Source of the DNA: Chloroflexota bacterium
Lineage (GTDB): Bacteria; Chloroflexota; Anaerolineae; Promineifilales; Promineifilaceae
NCBI GenBank assembly: GCA_013112725.1
Contig: JABFFZ010000005.1
Location: forward strand, 55,217-119,216
Direction of reading: 5' to 3'
DNA: 64,000 bases
The notes beneath the pieces are model-generated. The model was not told where the DNA came from. It was given only the letters and a program-made list of their open reading frames with translations, and made no database searches. The translations under genes were made by a program, and so were the position numbers. Each line of letters begins with the position of its first letter. Within the stretch, counting starts at the first letter, position 1. Below, in pieces: positions 31,578 through 40,064 of the stretch.

Positions 31578-32276
31578 CTACCTCCCTCTTGCTCGTGCCG
31601 CCAGCCAACCGGGAAGCTGGCTGATGTGCGCCAGTTCGGTGTAGCCGCTGCGGTCGGCGTGGGGCACATGTTCGTGTGCCCAGGTGGAAGTGTGGGGAAT
31701 GTGTACGGCCGTGCCGCCAATCTCCACCACCGGCAGAATGTCGGAGCGCACGGAGTTGCCCACCATGAGGAAACGGCTGGGGGCGATGCCGTATTTGTGC
31801 AGCAGGGTGTCATACGTTTCCGCCTCTTTTTCGCTGACCACCTCGATGTACTGGAAGCGGTCGGCAATGCCGGAGCGGGCGATTTTTGACTCTTGCTCAA
31901 ACAGGTCGCCTTTGGTGATGATCATCAGCCGGTGCTTTGGCGCCAATTCATCCAGCACGGCCGTAACCCCCGCAAACACCTGCACCGGATGGTCACGCAT
32001 CTCTTTGCTGAATTGCAGGATGGCCTGGATGGTGTCGCCGGAGACACGGCCGTTGGTCAGATGCACGGCCGTTTCCACCATCGAAAGCGCGAAGGATTTG
32101 ATGCCATAGCCGTAGTAGCGCAGGTTGGCAATTTCCGTCTGGTCAAGGGTCTGGCCGATGTGGTCGGGGTCGGCATACGGCCGTAACATCTCAATGAACT
32201 GCTCCCGCTTCATAATGTAGAGATGCTCATTCGGCCACAACGTGTCATCAGCGTCAAAAGCGATTACGTCAAACAT
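31578..32276 (-). CDS. HAD-family hydrolase
   Basis: 232 residues. Motif I is VIAFDADDTLW (nucleophile Asp8, acid Asp10), motif II is MIITKGD, motif III the Lys near QESKIARSGI, and motif IV is MVGNSVRSDILP. The C1-type cap is helical (residues 15-90). Such enzymes are mostly phosphatases; the closest general pattern is that of YjjG/Gph-like nucleotidase or phosphoglycolate phosphatase groups, but substrate is open. AGGGGG 7 bases before ATG 32276 supports the start. Confidence 0.85.
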   Translation of the reverse strand: MFDVIAFDADDTLWPNEHLYIMKREQFIEMLRPYADPDHIGQTLDQTEIANLRYYGYGIKSFALSMVETAVHLTNGRVSGDTIQAILQFSKEMRDHPVQVFAGVTAVLDELAPKHRLMIITKGDLFEQESKIARSGIADRFQYIEVVSEKEAETYDTLLHKYGIAPSRFLMVGNSVRSDILPVVEIGGTAVHIPHTSTWAHEHVPHADRSGYTELAHISQLPGWLAARARGR

Positions 32277-32344
32277 AACAATACCCCCTTCGGTAAATTG
32301 AAGAGGGTATTGTAACCGCGACGGCCGTGTCCGGCACATCGCAC

Positions 32345-32386
32345 AAGACCCCAAGGGTTTCAGAAAACCCTTGGGGTCTTTTTTGT
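32345..32386. terminator. Perfect 16-bp hairpin followed by T6 (family V)
   Basis: AAGACCCCAAGGGTTT (32345-32360) pairs with AAACCCTTGGGGTCTT (32365-32380), then TTTTTT on the plus strand. It sits just after the stop of the minus-strand gene ending at 32388, but the T run faces the other way. Two base changes separate it from the hairpin at 15628. Confidence 0.65.
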
Positions 32387-32387
32387 T

Positions 32388-34151
32388 TCAGGGAATCACC
32401 TCAAAACGAACTTCGTCCGGGTTGGACAGGTCAAAGGTGTTGGGGTAGGTTTCCATGTTCAGAATTTTGAGTTCACGGCCGTTTGCCCCCTCCACAAAAT
32501 ACCCCAGTTGCACCACCAGCGCCAGTTGTTCTGTGCCCACAATCTGCGCCATCTCCGCCGGGTTGCCGGTAAAGGTGATGGTGACGCTGTGTTCCTCCGG
32601 GTTCAGGGGCACGTAGTTGCCCATGCCGTCAATAGGCATACGACCTCCACCTGTGAATGATTCCCAATTAGGCGCGGCGTAGTGCAGTTTCAGGAACAGA
32701 TCTTTGTCCGTTACTGGTTCGTAATTTACCGTCACTTCTATTTCCACCAGGGCGTTGGCTGACGGCCGTGCCTTTTGCACGACAGATAAAATAGCATCAG
32801 CGTTGCCAATGTTTGTACAAGGCTGAATCTGGTACGTTTCACCGTCGTAAGTCCCTGAACCACATAGAGGTGAACCGGCGCTAAATTCCCAGTCCGTCAG
32901 CCATACGGCCGTGCCCCCATCCACCACCATGCGCTCATTCCCCGCCGTCACCGGCAGCCGCTGCCCGGTAGCAGGGTCATACAGGCCGATGATGATGTCG
33001 TAACGGCCGTTAAGCTGTGATTCCAGCAAAATAGTATCTCGTTCGCTTTTAGTCGGAGGGATATTCACCTGTTGCCCTAATTCTCCTGCGGCATTCCGCA
33101 AATGGACAAAAAGCTGCACCGCTTCCGGCCAATCGGCCTGTGGCGGCCAGTGAAGCGTCAACTGCAAACCGTTTTCCTGTTCGGCAATGTCATACCGTTG
33201 CAGTCGAATCCCATCACCAAAGATGACGTTGGCCGGGCTGTTGCTCCAACCGATCACGTCACTTTTAGCAAAAGTGGACGAATAAGGACGATATTGCCAG
33301 TCAGCCAGTTGCACGGCCGTGCCGTCAATCACTACCGCACCCTCATCTGTCGTTTGCACCGGCAGCCATACATCAGTCCGTGAATCATATAGGCTGAGCC
33401 CCAGGTAGTAATGGCCGGCGGACACTTCGTCACCAATTGGCAACACATGAAAATCGGCAATCCGTTCCCCTTCTTGCCAGGTTGACCACGGACGTGATCG
33501 TTTGGCAGTGTGAATGTTGTACGCCTGCACCACATCGCCCGCCTCATCGGTCAGGTATAACATGAGGGTGAAATCATCGTGCGGTAGAGGTGTAAGAACT
33601 TGCCAGTTCAGCGTCAGGCGCAGCTCATTCCCCTTTGATTCAAATGGAATCTCTGTCCCATCGGACAACACTACGATTCTTGTGCCAGACCCGCGGCTCT
33701 GGTTCAGGGTAAAACCGGTCAGGCGCAAATACTCGCCCACTTGAACGGCCAGCGCATCAGCGCGGGCCACCGTGATGTCTGGCCATCTTTCACCGCTGCC
33801 AGGCATCGTCTGGGGCACGGCCGTGCGTGTCGCCACCACAATCGTATCCTGTGCCGGGCCAACGGCCGTGCCTCCGCCCGAAATGGCCGCCCAAAAGAGA
33901 CCCACCGCCGCCACCAACAGCAGCAGAGCTACGGCCGTGCCCGCAAACCGCCCCATCTCGCCCCAGGACAGGCCCCGTTTTTCATGCGTTTGCCGCAGTT
34001 GTGCCCGCAGTTCTTGTTTGAAGGGAGTGGGCGCGTCTGGCGCATACGGCCGTGCCTCCCCCATCTCCAACTCTTGCACTAACTCCCTAAATTCTTCAAA
34101 TTCCTTCGCGCTCTTCGCGTCCTTGGCGTGCTTTGCGTTAAAAATTCCCAT
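32388..34151 (-). CDS. Membrane-anchored extracytoplasmic protein, probable anti-sigma partner
   Basis: 587 residues: about 65 cytosolic residues, one membrane helix (FAGTAVALLLLVAAVGLFWAA), then a large exported beta-rich region with three repeated modules (for example LRLTLNWQVLTPLPHDDFTL, LQLTLHWPPQADWPEAVQLF, with AVQLADWQY / AVWLTDWEF ends). The ATG at 34151 overlaps the sigma gene by 14 bases and has GGGGAGGTG in front, so the two are coupled, as expected for an ECF anti-sigma factor; no ZAS motif is seen. Residues 5-18 (NAKHAKDAKSAKEF) are encoded by an iterated intergenic-type repeat. Confidence 0.6.
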   Translation of the reverse strand: MGIFNAKHAKDAKSAKEFEEFRELVQELEMGEARPYAPDAPTPFKQELRAQLRQTHEKRGLSWGEMGRFAGTAVALLLLVAAVGLFWAAISGGGTAVGPAQDTIVVATRTAVPQTMPGSGERWPDITVARADALAVQVGEYLRLTGFTLNQSRGSGTRIVVLSDGTEIPFESKGNELRLTLNWQVLTPLPHDDFTLMLYLTDEAGDVVQAYNIHTAKRSRPWSTWQEGERIADFHVLPIGDEVSAGHYYLGLSLYDSRTDVWLPVQTTDEGAVVIDGTAVQLADWQYRPYSSTFAKSDVIGWSNSPANVIFGDGIRLQRYDIAEQENGLQLTLHWPPQADWPEAVQLFVHLRNAAGELGQQVNIPPTKSERDTILLESQLNGRYDIIIGLYDPATGQRLPVTAGNERMVVDGGTAVWLTDWEFSAGSPLCGSGTYDGETYQIQPCTNIGNADAILSVVQKARPSANALVEIEVTVNYEPVTDKDLFLKLHYAAPNWESFTGGGRMPIDGMGNYVPLNPEEHSVTITFTGNPAEMAQIVGTEQLALVVQLGYFVEGANGRELKILNMETYPNTFDLSNPDEVRFEVIP

Positions 34152-34698
34152 AATTCACCTCCCCGGTCACACCCATCGCTGCCAACTGGCTTTGCAGCCG
34201 TTTCAGCGCCCGGTGCAGCCGGACGTACATGGTATTGGGCGAACAGCCCAATACCTCGGCCACTTCCTCACCGCTCAGTTCTTCAAAAAAACGCAGGCTG
34301 ATGATCTCCCGGTCTTTGGCCGGGAGGCGGGCCAGGGCATGGTGCAGAGTTTCGTGGCGCTGGTGGTGCAGCACGGCCGTTTCCGTCGCCCGTGTGCCCG
34401 TTTGCCCTGCCGCCCGCCAGGGGGTCAGCCATTTGCGCCACCGCTGCTGGCTGATGGCCTCGTTGCGGGCAATGCGGTACAGTCAGGCCAGCACACTCTG
34501 GCCGCGCCACTGGTAGCGCTGGATGTGGCGTAGGGCGCGTTCAAAGGTCACGGCCGTGACGTCCTGCGCCAGCGCCTCGTCCCCTGTCTGCCGGTAGGCG
34601 TAGCGGTAAATCCGGTCTACATACCGGTCATACAGCCGGGCAAATGCCTGCGGGTCATGTTTGGCCTGTTCGATGAGGGTTTGGTCGTTATCAAGCAT
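34138..34698 (-). pseudogene. ECF sigma factor with in-frame TGA at the conserved Trp of region 2
   Basis: One frame of 187 codons from ATG 34698. Region 2 reads IEQAKHDPQAFARLYDRYVD to ALAQDVTAVTFERALRHIQR and then QSVLA, TGA (codon 72, 34485-34483), LYRIARNEAISQQRWRKW. In ECF sigma factors this motif is normally WLYRIARN, so the TGA replaces exactly the Trp. Region 4 is intact (ALARLPAKDREIISLRFFEE, CSPNTMYVRLHRALKRLQSQ). The downstream anti-sigma-like gene is intact and overlaps. Either a recent TGG to TGA nonsense mutation, a sequence error or readthrough. Confidence 0.8.
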
Positions 34699-34711
34699 AA
34701 AAATCCCTGTA

Positions 34712-34755
34712 ATTGAGTAACTGAGTAATTACGTAATTACTCAATTACCCATTCT
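34712..34755. repeat. TAATTGAGTAACTGAG inverted repeat (family III)
   Basis: GTAATTGAGTAACTGAGTAATT mirrored by AATTACTCAATTACCC directly upstream of the sigma gene. Confidence 0.65.
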
Positions 34756-34830
34756 GCCTGATTAACGCCCCAGGGAGGGAAATCTTACAAAACTCAAGGG
34801 AGTAATTCTTTGACTGGCATGAGGGCCTAT

Positions 34831-34885
34831 GTTCGTAGTAGGCGATTTATCGCCCACTGACGGCACTAAAGTGCCTACTACGAAC
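34831..34885. repeat. Cloverleaf-like intergenic inverted repeat
   Basis: Outer arms GTTCGTAGTAGGC (34831-34843) and GCCTACTACGAAC (34873-34885) enclose two perfect inner hairpins, GGCGATTTATCGCC (34841-34854) and GGCACTAAAGTGCC (34862-34875). It overlaps the 3' end of the oxidoreductase gene by a few codons. Confidence 0.75.
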
Positions 34886-36476
34886 CCCTGGCATTCAACA
34901 CGGCCTGGGCGGCATTGTAGCCGGGCGCGCCGGTGACGCCGCCGCCGGGGTGCGCGCCCGCGCCGCAGAGGTACAGGTTTTCGATGGGCGTGCGGTATTG
35001 GCCCCAACCGGCTACCGGCCGCATGACCAGCAGTTGATCCAGGCTCATCTGGCCGTGGAAGATGCTGCCTTTGGGCAGGCTGTATTGGTGTTCGTAGTCG
35101 GCGGGGGTGAGCAGGAGATTGGGAGATTGGGAGATTGGGTGATGGGGTGATGGGGTGATGAGGTGAGCAAGAGTGTCTAACACGGCTGTGACCAATCCCT
35201 CTCTCTCGTTTTCCCAGTTGCTATCGGCTAAACAGTAAGGGGCATAGCGGATGGTGATGGAGAGCAGATGTTTGCCGGGCGGGGCCAGGGTGGGGTCGGC
35301 CAGGGTGGGCAGGCGCATGTCCAGCACGAGGTGGGGGGAGAAACGGCCATGTTTGGCGGCATCATACGCTTTTTCAATGTACAGCAGCGAGGGGGCGTGG
35401 CGGATACGGCCGTGTAACTGCCCTCCATCCGTCTGCCCTACAAAACGGGGTAGTTCATCCAGCGCCAGGATCAGTTTGGCCGTGCTGCCCCGGTACACGA
35501 TGTTCCGTGCTGCCCGCATAAAACGCGGCTCTAGCTGCTGCGGCCCCACAAAGTCAAAAAAGGTGTGGTGGGGGCTGGCACTGCAAAGGATGATGTTGGC
35601 CGGAATCTGGTCGCCGTTTTCCAGCAGCACGGCAATCGCCTGGCCACTGTCAATCTGAATCCGGGCCACACCCGCCCCGGTGCGGATCTCCGCCCCGTTT
35701 TGGCGGGCGGCGCTGGCTAAGGCTTCCGACAGGGCGCCCATGCCCCCGGCCACCGCCCGCTGTGCCAGGAAACCATTGATATGTTGGTAAAAGTATTGCA
35801 GCGTCGTGCCCGCCGACCAGGGGCCTTGCATGGTGCCGGTGAGGCCATCCACCGCCAGCGCCCCTTTGAGTGCGTCCGATTCAAACCAGTCGTCCAGATA
35901 TTCCCGCAGCGGCATGGGCAAGACGCGCATAAATTCCATCATGGCTGCACCACCCATCCGCCGCAGCTTGAGACCCACGCCGCCCCAACTGACCAGTTCA
36001 CCCAGATGGGGGGTGCCCAGGTCGGGTGGGGTTTGCAGGAGCATGTCGCGCAGCACGGCCGTGAACCCATTCACCTGGGCCACAAAATCCGGGTAACGCG
36101 CCGCGTCTCGCTGGCTAAATTGGGCAATGGACTGCTGGCTTTTGGCGATGTCCCGGTACAGCGTCAGAGCCGGGGCATCCACCTGCGGCGCAAAAATTAC
36201 CGCATCGGATTGGCGGAATTCCAGCCCGTGCATCTTCAAAAATAGCTCTTTGACGATGCTGTCCTGGAACATGCCCGCGTCTTCCGCACCTGTGTTCACC
36301 CGGAAGCCGGGCCAGATTTCTTCCGTCGCCGCCGCACCGCCCAGTACGTCCCGTTTTTCCAGCACCAGCACCGATTTACTCGCCTTCGCCAGATAAGCCG
36401 CCGCCGTCAACCCATTATGCCCCGCGCCGATGATGATAATGTCGTATCGTTTTTTCATGGTTGTTCGGTCAGACAT
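34878..36476 (-). CDS. PYROXD2/CrtI-like FAD-dependent oxidoreductase (copy 1)
   Basis: 532 residues. Dinucleotide-binding motif DIIIIGAGHNGLTAAAYLAK near the N-terminus with the acidic end at VLVLEKRDVLGG; C-terminal FAD motif YLCGAGAHPGGGVTGAPGYNAA. This is the phytoene-desaturase-like group related to PYROXD2, whose substrates are mostly unknown. It lies 30 bases downstream of a paralogue. Residues around 440-460 (ITPSPHHPISQSPNLLLTP) are encoded by a tandem GGGAGATTGGGAGATTGGG repeat of the intergenic type, inserted in frame and absent from the paralogue. A shorter start at 36458 is equally possible. Confidence 0.83.
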   Translation of the reverse strand: MSDRTTMKKRYDIIIIGAGHNGLTAAAYLAKASKSVLVLEKRDVLGGAAATEEIWPGFRVNTGAEDAGMFQDSIVKELFLKMHGLEFRQSDAVIFAPQVDAPALTLYRDIAKSQQSIAQFSQRDAARYPDFVAQVNGFTAVLRDMLLQTPPDLGTPHLGELVSWGGVGLKLRRMGGAAMMEFMRVLPMPLREYLDDWFESDALKGALAVDGLTGTMQGPWSAGTTLQYFYQHINGFLAQRAVAGGMGALSEALASAARQNGAEIRTGAGVARIQIDSGQAIAVLLENGDQIPANIILCSASPHHTFFDFVGPQQLEPRFMRAARNIVYRGSTAKLILALDELPRFVGQTDGGQLHGRIRHAPSLLYIEKAYDAAKHGRFSPHLVLDMRLPTLADPTLAPPGKHLLSITIRYAPYCLADSNWENEREGLVTAVLDTLAHLITPSPHHPISQSPNLLLTPADYEHQYSLPKGSIFHGQMSLDQLLVMRPVAGWGQYRTPIENLYLCGAGAHPGGGVTGAPGYNAAQAVLNARGS

Positions 36477-36506
36477 CCGATTTCTTTAAGAAATCGGATG
36501 TCTCTT

Positions 36507-38102
36507 CTACATCTCTTTCAACACTTCCAACGCTGCCAACCGCCCCGGCGCACCCATGATGCCACCGCCGGGGTGGGCGCCGGAGCCGCACTGCCAGTAC
36601 CCTTTGATGGGGGTGCGGTATCTGGCATAACCGGCCGCCGGTCGCAAAAATAACAACTGCGACAAACTCAATTCGCCCTGGAAAATGTTGCCCTGCGATA
36701 AGCCGGTGGTGCGCTCAATATCTACCGGCGTCAGCACTTGCCGGTGCAATATCAACTCTTTGATATTGGGGAAAAATTCGGCCAGGGTGTTCACCACCGC
36801 ATCACCAAAAGCGTCCCGTTGGGCATCATTCCAGCCACCGTTCAAGTTGTACGGCGCGTACTGCACAAAACAGGACATGACGTGTTTGCCCGGCGGGGCC
36901 ATCTCCGGGTCAATCATGGAGGGGAGGATGATGTCTATGTACGGCCGTGCGCTAAACTCCCCATACTTGGCATTGTCAAAAGCCCGCTCCAGGTAGTCGG
37001 TGTGGGGGCTGATGGAAATGGCCCCGGCCATCAGGCGGCGGCTGGCGTGGCCGAGTTGCTGCATCGGGTTGCCTGCCAGGTCGGGCAGCCGATCCAGCGC
37101 CAGATTCACCTTGCCGGACGAGCCGTAGATGTTGAATTTGCGGATAGATTCCACTAGATCGCCGGGTAAATATTTTTCCTCCACCAGCTTGAGAAAAGTC
37201 AACTTGGGGTCAAGGCTGGAGATGACCACATCGGCCTGGTATTCGTCGCCATTTTCCAGGGCCACACCGGTGGCCCGGCCGTTCTTGACCACCACCTCTT
37301 TCACCGCCGCATTCACCTTGATTTCTGCGCCAAACGATTGGGCGGCCCGCGCCAGCACGTCGGCCAGGCCGCCGGTGCCCCCTTTGTGGAAGCCCCAGGC
37401 GCGGTACGCCCCGTCAATCTCGCCCATGTAATGGTGCAGCAGCACGTAGGCGGAACCGGGCGAACGCGGCCCCATAAAGGTGCCGATGATGCCGCTGGCG
37501 GAGAGGGTGGCCCGCAGCGGCTCCGATTCAAACCATTGGGCCACAAAGTCGGCCGCGCTCATGGTCATCAGTTTGGCCAGCAGGTATAGCTTTTCTTCGC
37601 CCAGCCCCAGGAAGTGGCGGGCCAGGTTGGCCAGCCCCAGCAGTTCTCCCGGTTTGAAGCTGGTAGGGTCAGGTGGGACGATGCCCAGGATGTATTTGAC
37701 CGCTTTGGCCATGAAGTACATGTTACGGCCGTACTCATCATACGCATCCGCATCCCGTTGGCTAAACTGGGCGATGCTGCGCATCGCTTCCCAATGGTCG
37801 TTGCCGCGGTAGAGGAAACGGCCGTCGGGCAGCGGTGTCAGCGTACTTTCCAGTGGCAAAATCGTCAATCCGTGTTGGGGCAGCTTCAGATCGCGGATAA
37901 TTTCTGGCCGGAATAGGCTGACCACGTAGGAGAAAACGGAGAACTTAAAACCGGGGAAAATCTCCTCCGTCACGCTGGCCCCGCCTACCAGATGCCGCCG
38001 TTCCAGTACCAGCACCCGTTTCCCGGCCCGCGCCAGGTAGCCCGCCGCCACCAATCCATTATGCCCCCCGCCGATGATGATTACGTCGTATTTGTTTGCC
38101 AT
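36507..38102 (-). CDS. PYROXD2/CrtI-like FAD-dependent oxidoreductase (copy 2)
   Basis: 531 residues. N-terminal KYDVIIIGGGHNGLVAAGYLARAG and VLVLERRHLVGGASVTEEIFPG, C-terminal CGSGAHPGGGIMGAPGRLAALEV. Similar over its whole length to copy 1 (for example FSQRDADAYDEY against FSQRDAARYPDF, and AYVLLHHYMGEIDG against TLQYFYQHINGFLA), so the two arose by duplication and may form a heteromer or act on related substrates. First gene of the pair. Substrate unknown. Confidence 0.85.
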   Translation of the reverse strand: MANKYDVIIIGGGHNGLVAAGYLARAGKRVLVLERRHLVGGASVTEEIFPGFKFSVFSYVVSLFRPEIIRDLKLPQHGLTILPLESTLTPLPDGRFLYRGNDHWEAMRSIAQFSQRDADAYDEYGRNMYFMAKAVKYILGIVPPDPTSFKPGELLGLANLARHFLGLGEEKLYLLAKLMTMSAADFVAQWFESEPLRATLSASGIIGTFMGPRSPGSAYVLLHHYMGEIDGAYRAWGFHKGGTGGLADVLARAAQSFGAEIKVNAAVKEVVVKNGRATGVALENGDEYQADVVISSLDPKLTFLKLVEEKYLPGDLVESIRKFNIYGSSGKVNLALDRLPDLAGNPMQQLGHASRRLMAGAISISPHTDYLERAFDNAKYGEFSARPYIDIILPSMIDPEMAPPGKHVMSCFVQYAPYNLNGGWNDAQRDAFGDAVVNTLAEFFPNIKELILHRQVLTPVDIERTTGLSQGNIFQGELSLSQLLFLRPAAGYARYRTPIKGYWQCGSGAHPGGGIMGAPGRLAALEVLKEM

Positions 38103-38226
38103 TGTGCTGTTACTGCTCCAAAATGGGACACAGATTGGCAGGATGTCTCGGATTAGCCCCGACAGTTTAAGAGTTTATCCGTAGTAATCCGCGCAATCTG
38201 CGTTTACAGTGAGTCCTCCTGAAATT

Positions 38227-38283
38227 GAGGAGTTGGGCATCCTCAGATGCCCAACCGTTCGCATCTGAGGATGCGAACTCCTC
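38227..38283. repeat. Long intergenic inverted repeat with two inner hairpins
   Basis: GAGGAGTT (38227-38234) pairs with AACTCCTC (38276-38283); inside are GTTGGGCATC/GATGCCCAAC and GTTCGCATC/GATGCGAAC hairpins whose cores also complement each other. It lies between HicB and oxidoreductase copy 2. The rest of 38103-38310 holds scattered AATCCGC-type short repeats and no gene. Confidence 0.7.
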
Positions 38284-38310
38284 TGGTGAAGCGACTTTGT
38301 GTAACTGTGT

Positions 38311-38484
38311 TTATCCGCGTTCAAGATTCGTGTTCTCAAAGGCCAGAGCTTCGGCCAGGGTGATGCTTAAGGTTTCCAATAATTCATCACGAGTGGGTTC
38401 CTGACAATTAACGCCAGGAACCTCCACGATCCAACCAATCCACCAATCGTCTTCTTGTTTAATTACGGCCGTATATGTGTTCAT
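38311..38484 (-). CDS. HicB-family antitoxin-like protein (orphan)
   Basis: 57 residues: MNTYTAVIKQEDDWWIGWIV then EVPGVNCQEPTRDELLETLSITLAEAL, the partial RNase H fold of HicB antitoxins. No C-terminal DNA-binding segment and no HicA toxin gene on either side. AAGGAAGG before ATG 38484 decides the start. It could be an orphan regulator or a remnant. It lies about 90 bases downstream of the nitrilase-family gene. Confidence 0.75.
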   Translation of the reverse strand: MNTYTAVIKQEDDWWIGWIVEVPGVNCQEPTRDELLETLSITLAEALAFENTNLERG

Positions 38485-38576
38485 AAGCCTTCCTTTATCT
38501 TCATCAATTGTTGGTTTCCATTGTACCATCATGCCTGTGTGTACTGAAAGGCTATCAGCAGTATAGGTGCCTGGCA

Positions 38577-39725
38577 CTACTTATGGCGATACGGCCGTGC
38601 CCACCACCAGCCCCACACAAACGCCAATATGCCCACCACCGCCAATGTCACCAGCCAGCGGCGGGCGACGGGGTTGAGGGGGGCCATGTGGGGGCCGTAG
38701 GTCTGGCGCAACCCGGCGCGGTAGACGGGCGTGGTCAAAATCGGCAGCAGGTAGTCGGAGGCCAGGTAGGAGAGGGGCGACAGGGGAGAGAGGGGCTGAC
38801 GGCCGTGCGGCTGTGGTTTCTCATCCGGCAACGTTACCTCGGCGATGGTAAACGTTTCGCCGTCAGATTGCGCCAGTTCGGTGAGGACACGGCCGTGTCC
38901 ATCCACCACCTTGCACCCCTGCACCATCGCACACGTCATTTGCATTTGCTCGGCCTGCGGCAGGTATTTTGCCAGGTGCGGGGCAATGGGCAGGATGGTT
39001 AGCAGCGTACCCAACCCCTGTGGGATGCGGGTGGTGATGACCCCGCAGCCAACGCTGTTCACCGCCGGCACACCCAGCCAGGCCGTTTGCTGGTTAATCA
39101 TGTCACCAAAGACGCGACGGCCGTCGCCCTTTGTCAGCGCCATCACCGGCCCCATCTCGTCTACGGAAACCCGGTCGCCATTGGCGAAGAGATAAGTGGG
39201 GTTGGACACGTCCGGCGGGCAACTGCTGATGAGCATCATGTCTACCTGCCCGGCGTATTGCCGCCACAGGTCGCGGTGGGCGGCGTCCCAACAGATGAGC
39301 AGGCCAAAGTCGCCAATATCGGTGTGGGCGATGACCGTGCGGCTGGCGTCGCGGAAGTAGCCGCGTTCCCAGCCCCAGGGATAATTTTTGTCATAGCGCC
39401 AGATACGGCCGTCGGGCGCTACCAATAACAGGGCGTTGTACACCTCATTCCCGTCCAGCAGCAGCAACGTACCGGCCAGGTGGATGTGGTGTTGGTGGGC
39501 GATGGTTTGCATCCAGGAAGCGGTACGGCCGTTGACCCGTTCCGCCAGTTCAAAATTCGCCGGGTCATACTGGCAGCCGCTGTTAAACAATTCCGGCAAT
39601 ACCACCAACTGCGCCCCCGCCTGGGCTGCCTGCACTACCAGCTTTTCGGCGCGAGCCAATCGTTCCCCCACCGGGGCCGGATTGGCGTCCATTTGTATCG
39701 TAGCTACTTTCAATATTCGGGGCAT
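38577..39725 (-). CDS. Carbon-nitrogen hydrolase (nitrilase superfamily) with C-terminal membrane helix
   Basis: 382 residues. Catalytic triad of the superfamily: Glu45 (VVLPELFNSG), Lys113 (RYDKNYPWGWERGYF) and Cys145 (LLICWDAAH). The last 40 residues include a hydrophobic helix (WLVTLAVVGILAFVWGWWWA), which would tether the enzyme to the membrane. This is unusual for soluble amidases but known in some nitrilase-superfamily members. GGAGG precedes ATG 39725. The substrate (amide, nitrile or carbamoyl) is not evident. Confidence 0.82.
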   Translation of the reverse strand: MPRILKVATIQMDANPAPVGERLARAEKLVVQAAQAGAQLVVLPELFNSGCQYDPANFELAERVNGRTASWMQTIAHQHHIHLAGTLLLLDGNEVYNALLLVAPDGRIWRYDKNYPWGWERGYFRDASRTVIAHTDIGDFGLLICWDAAHRDLWRQYAGQVDMMLISSCPPDVSNPTYLFANGDRVSVDEMGPVMALTKGDGRRVFGDMINQQTAWLGVPAVNSVGCGVITTRIPQGLGTLLTILPIAPHLAKYLPQAEQMQMTCAMVQGCKVVDGHGRVLTELAQSDGETFTIAEVTLPDEKPQPHGRQPLSPLSPLSYLASDYLLPILTTPVYRAGLRQTYGPHMAPLNPVARRWLVTLAVVGILAFVWGWWWARPYRHK

Positions 39726-39817
39726 GGCATTTTCCTCCGGGCGCAACTGTATCTGAACCGGGTACGGGTGGCAAGATGGGAGTATAATGATGGGCAGAAG
39801 GAGATTGGGAGACTCAG

Positions 39818-39960
39818 TATATTGTTAGTGTCATTCGTTTTTCGCCATGACTACAGCGGATAAAGAAATGAACGGATTCCTCTCTGGAAATTTATCCGCT
39901 TAATTCTCCATCCGTTGTAGTCTTAAGGGAGTGGCGGAAGCTTCGTGACACTAACGTATA
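39818..39960. repeat. MITE-like element with terminal and nested inverted repeats
   Basis: Ends TATATTGTTAGTGTCA (39818-39833) and TGACACTAACGTATA (39946-39960) are inverted copies with 1-2 differences. Inside, GACTACAGCGGAT (39849-39861) mirrors ATCCGTTGTAGTC (39910-39922) and AGCGGATAAA (39855-39864) mirrors TTTATCCGCT (39891-39900). No coding frame. Next to it, 39978-40045 carries another inverted repeat of AGGATTCACGGAT type. Together these fill the 340-base gap before the GH4 gene. Confidence 0.6.
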
Positions 39961-40064
39961 TCCAAATTTGCGCCTTCTCTGAACAGGATTCGCAGGATTC
40001 ACGGATTTTCTCAGGCAGATTTGATCCGTGAATCCTGCAAATCCGTTGTCAAAAGGAGCGTTTT

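Noticed and set aside
21701..34485. A genome-wide recoding of TGA to Trp
   Set aside because: TGA ends several intact genes in the window, for example at 756-758 and 10789-10791, so the code is standard; only local readthrough or mutation remains possible.
38311..38484. A complete HicAB toxin-antitoxin system
   Set aside because: No HicA-like frame in the 200 bases on either side.
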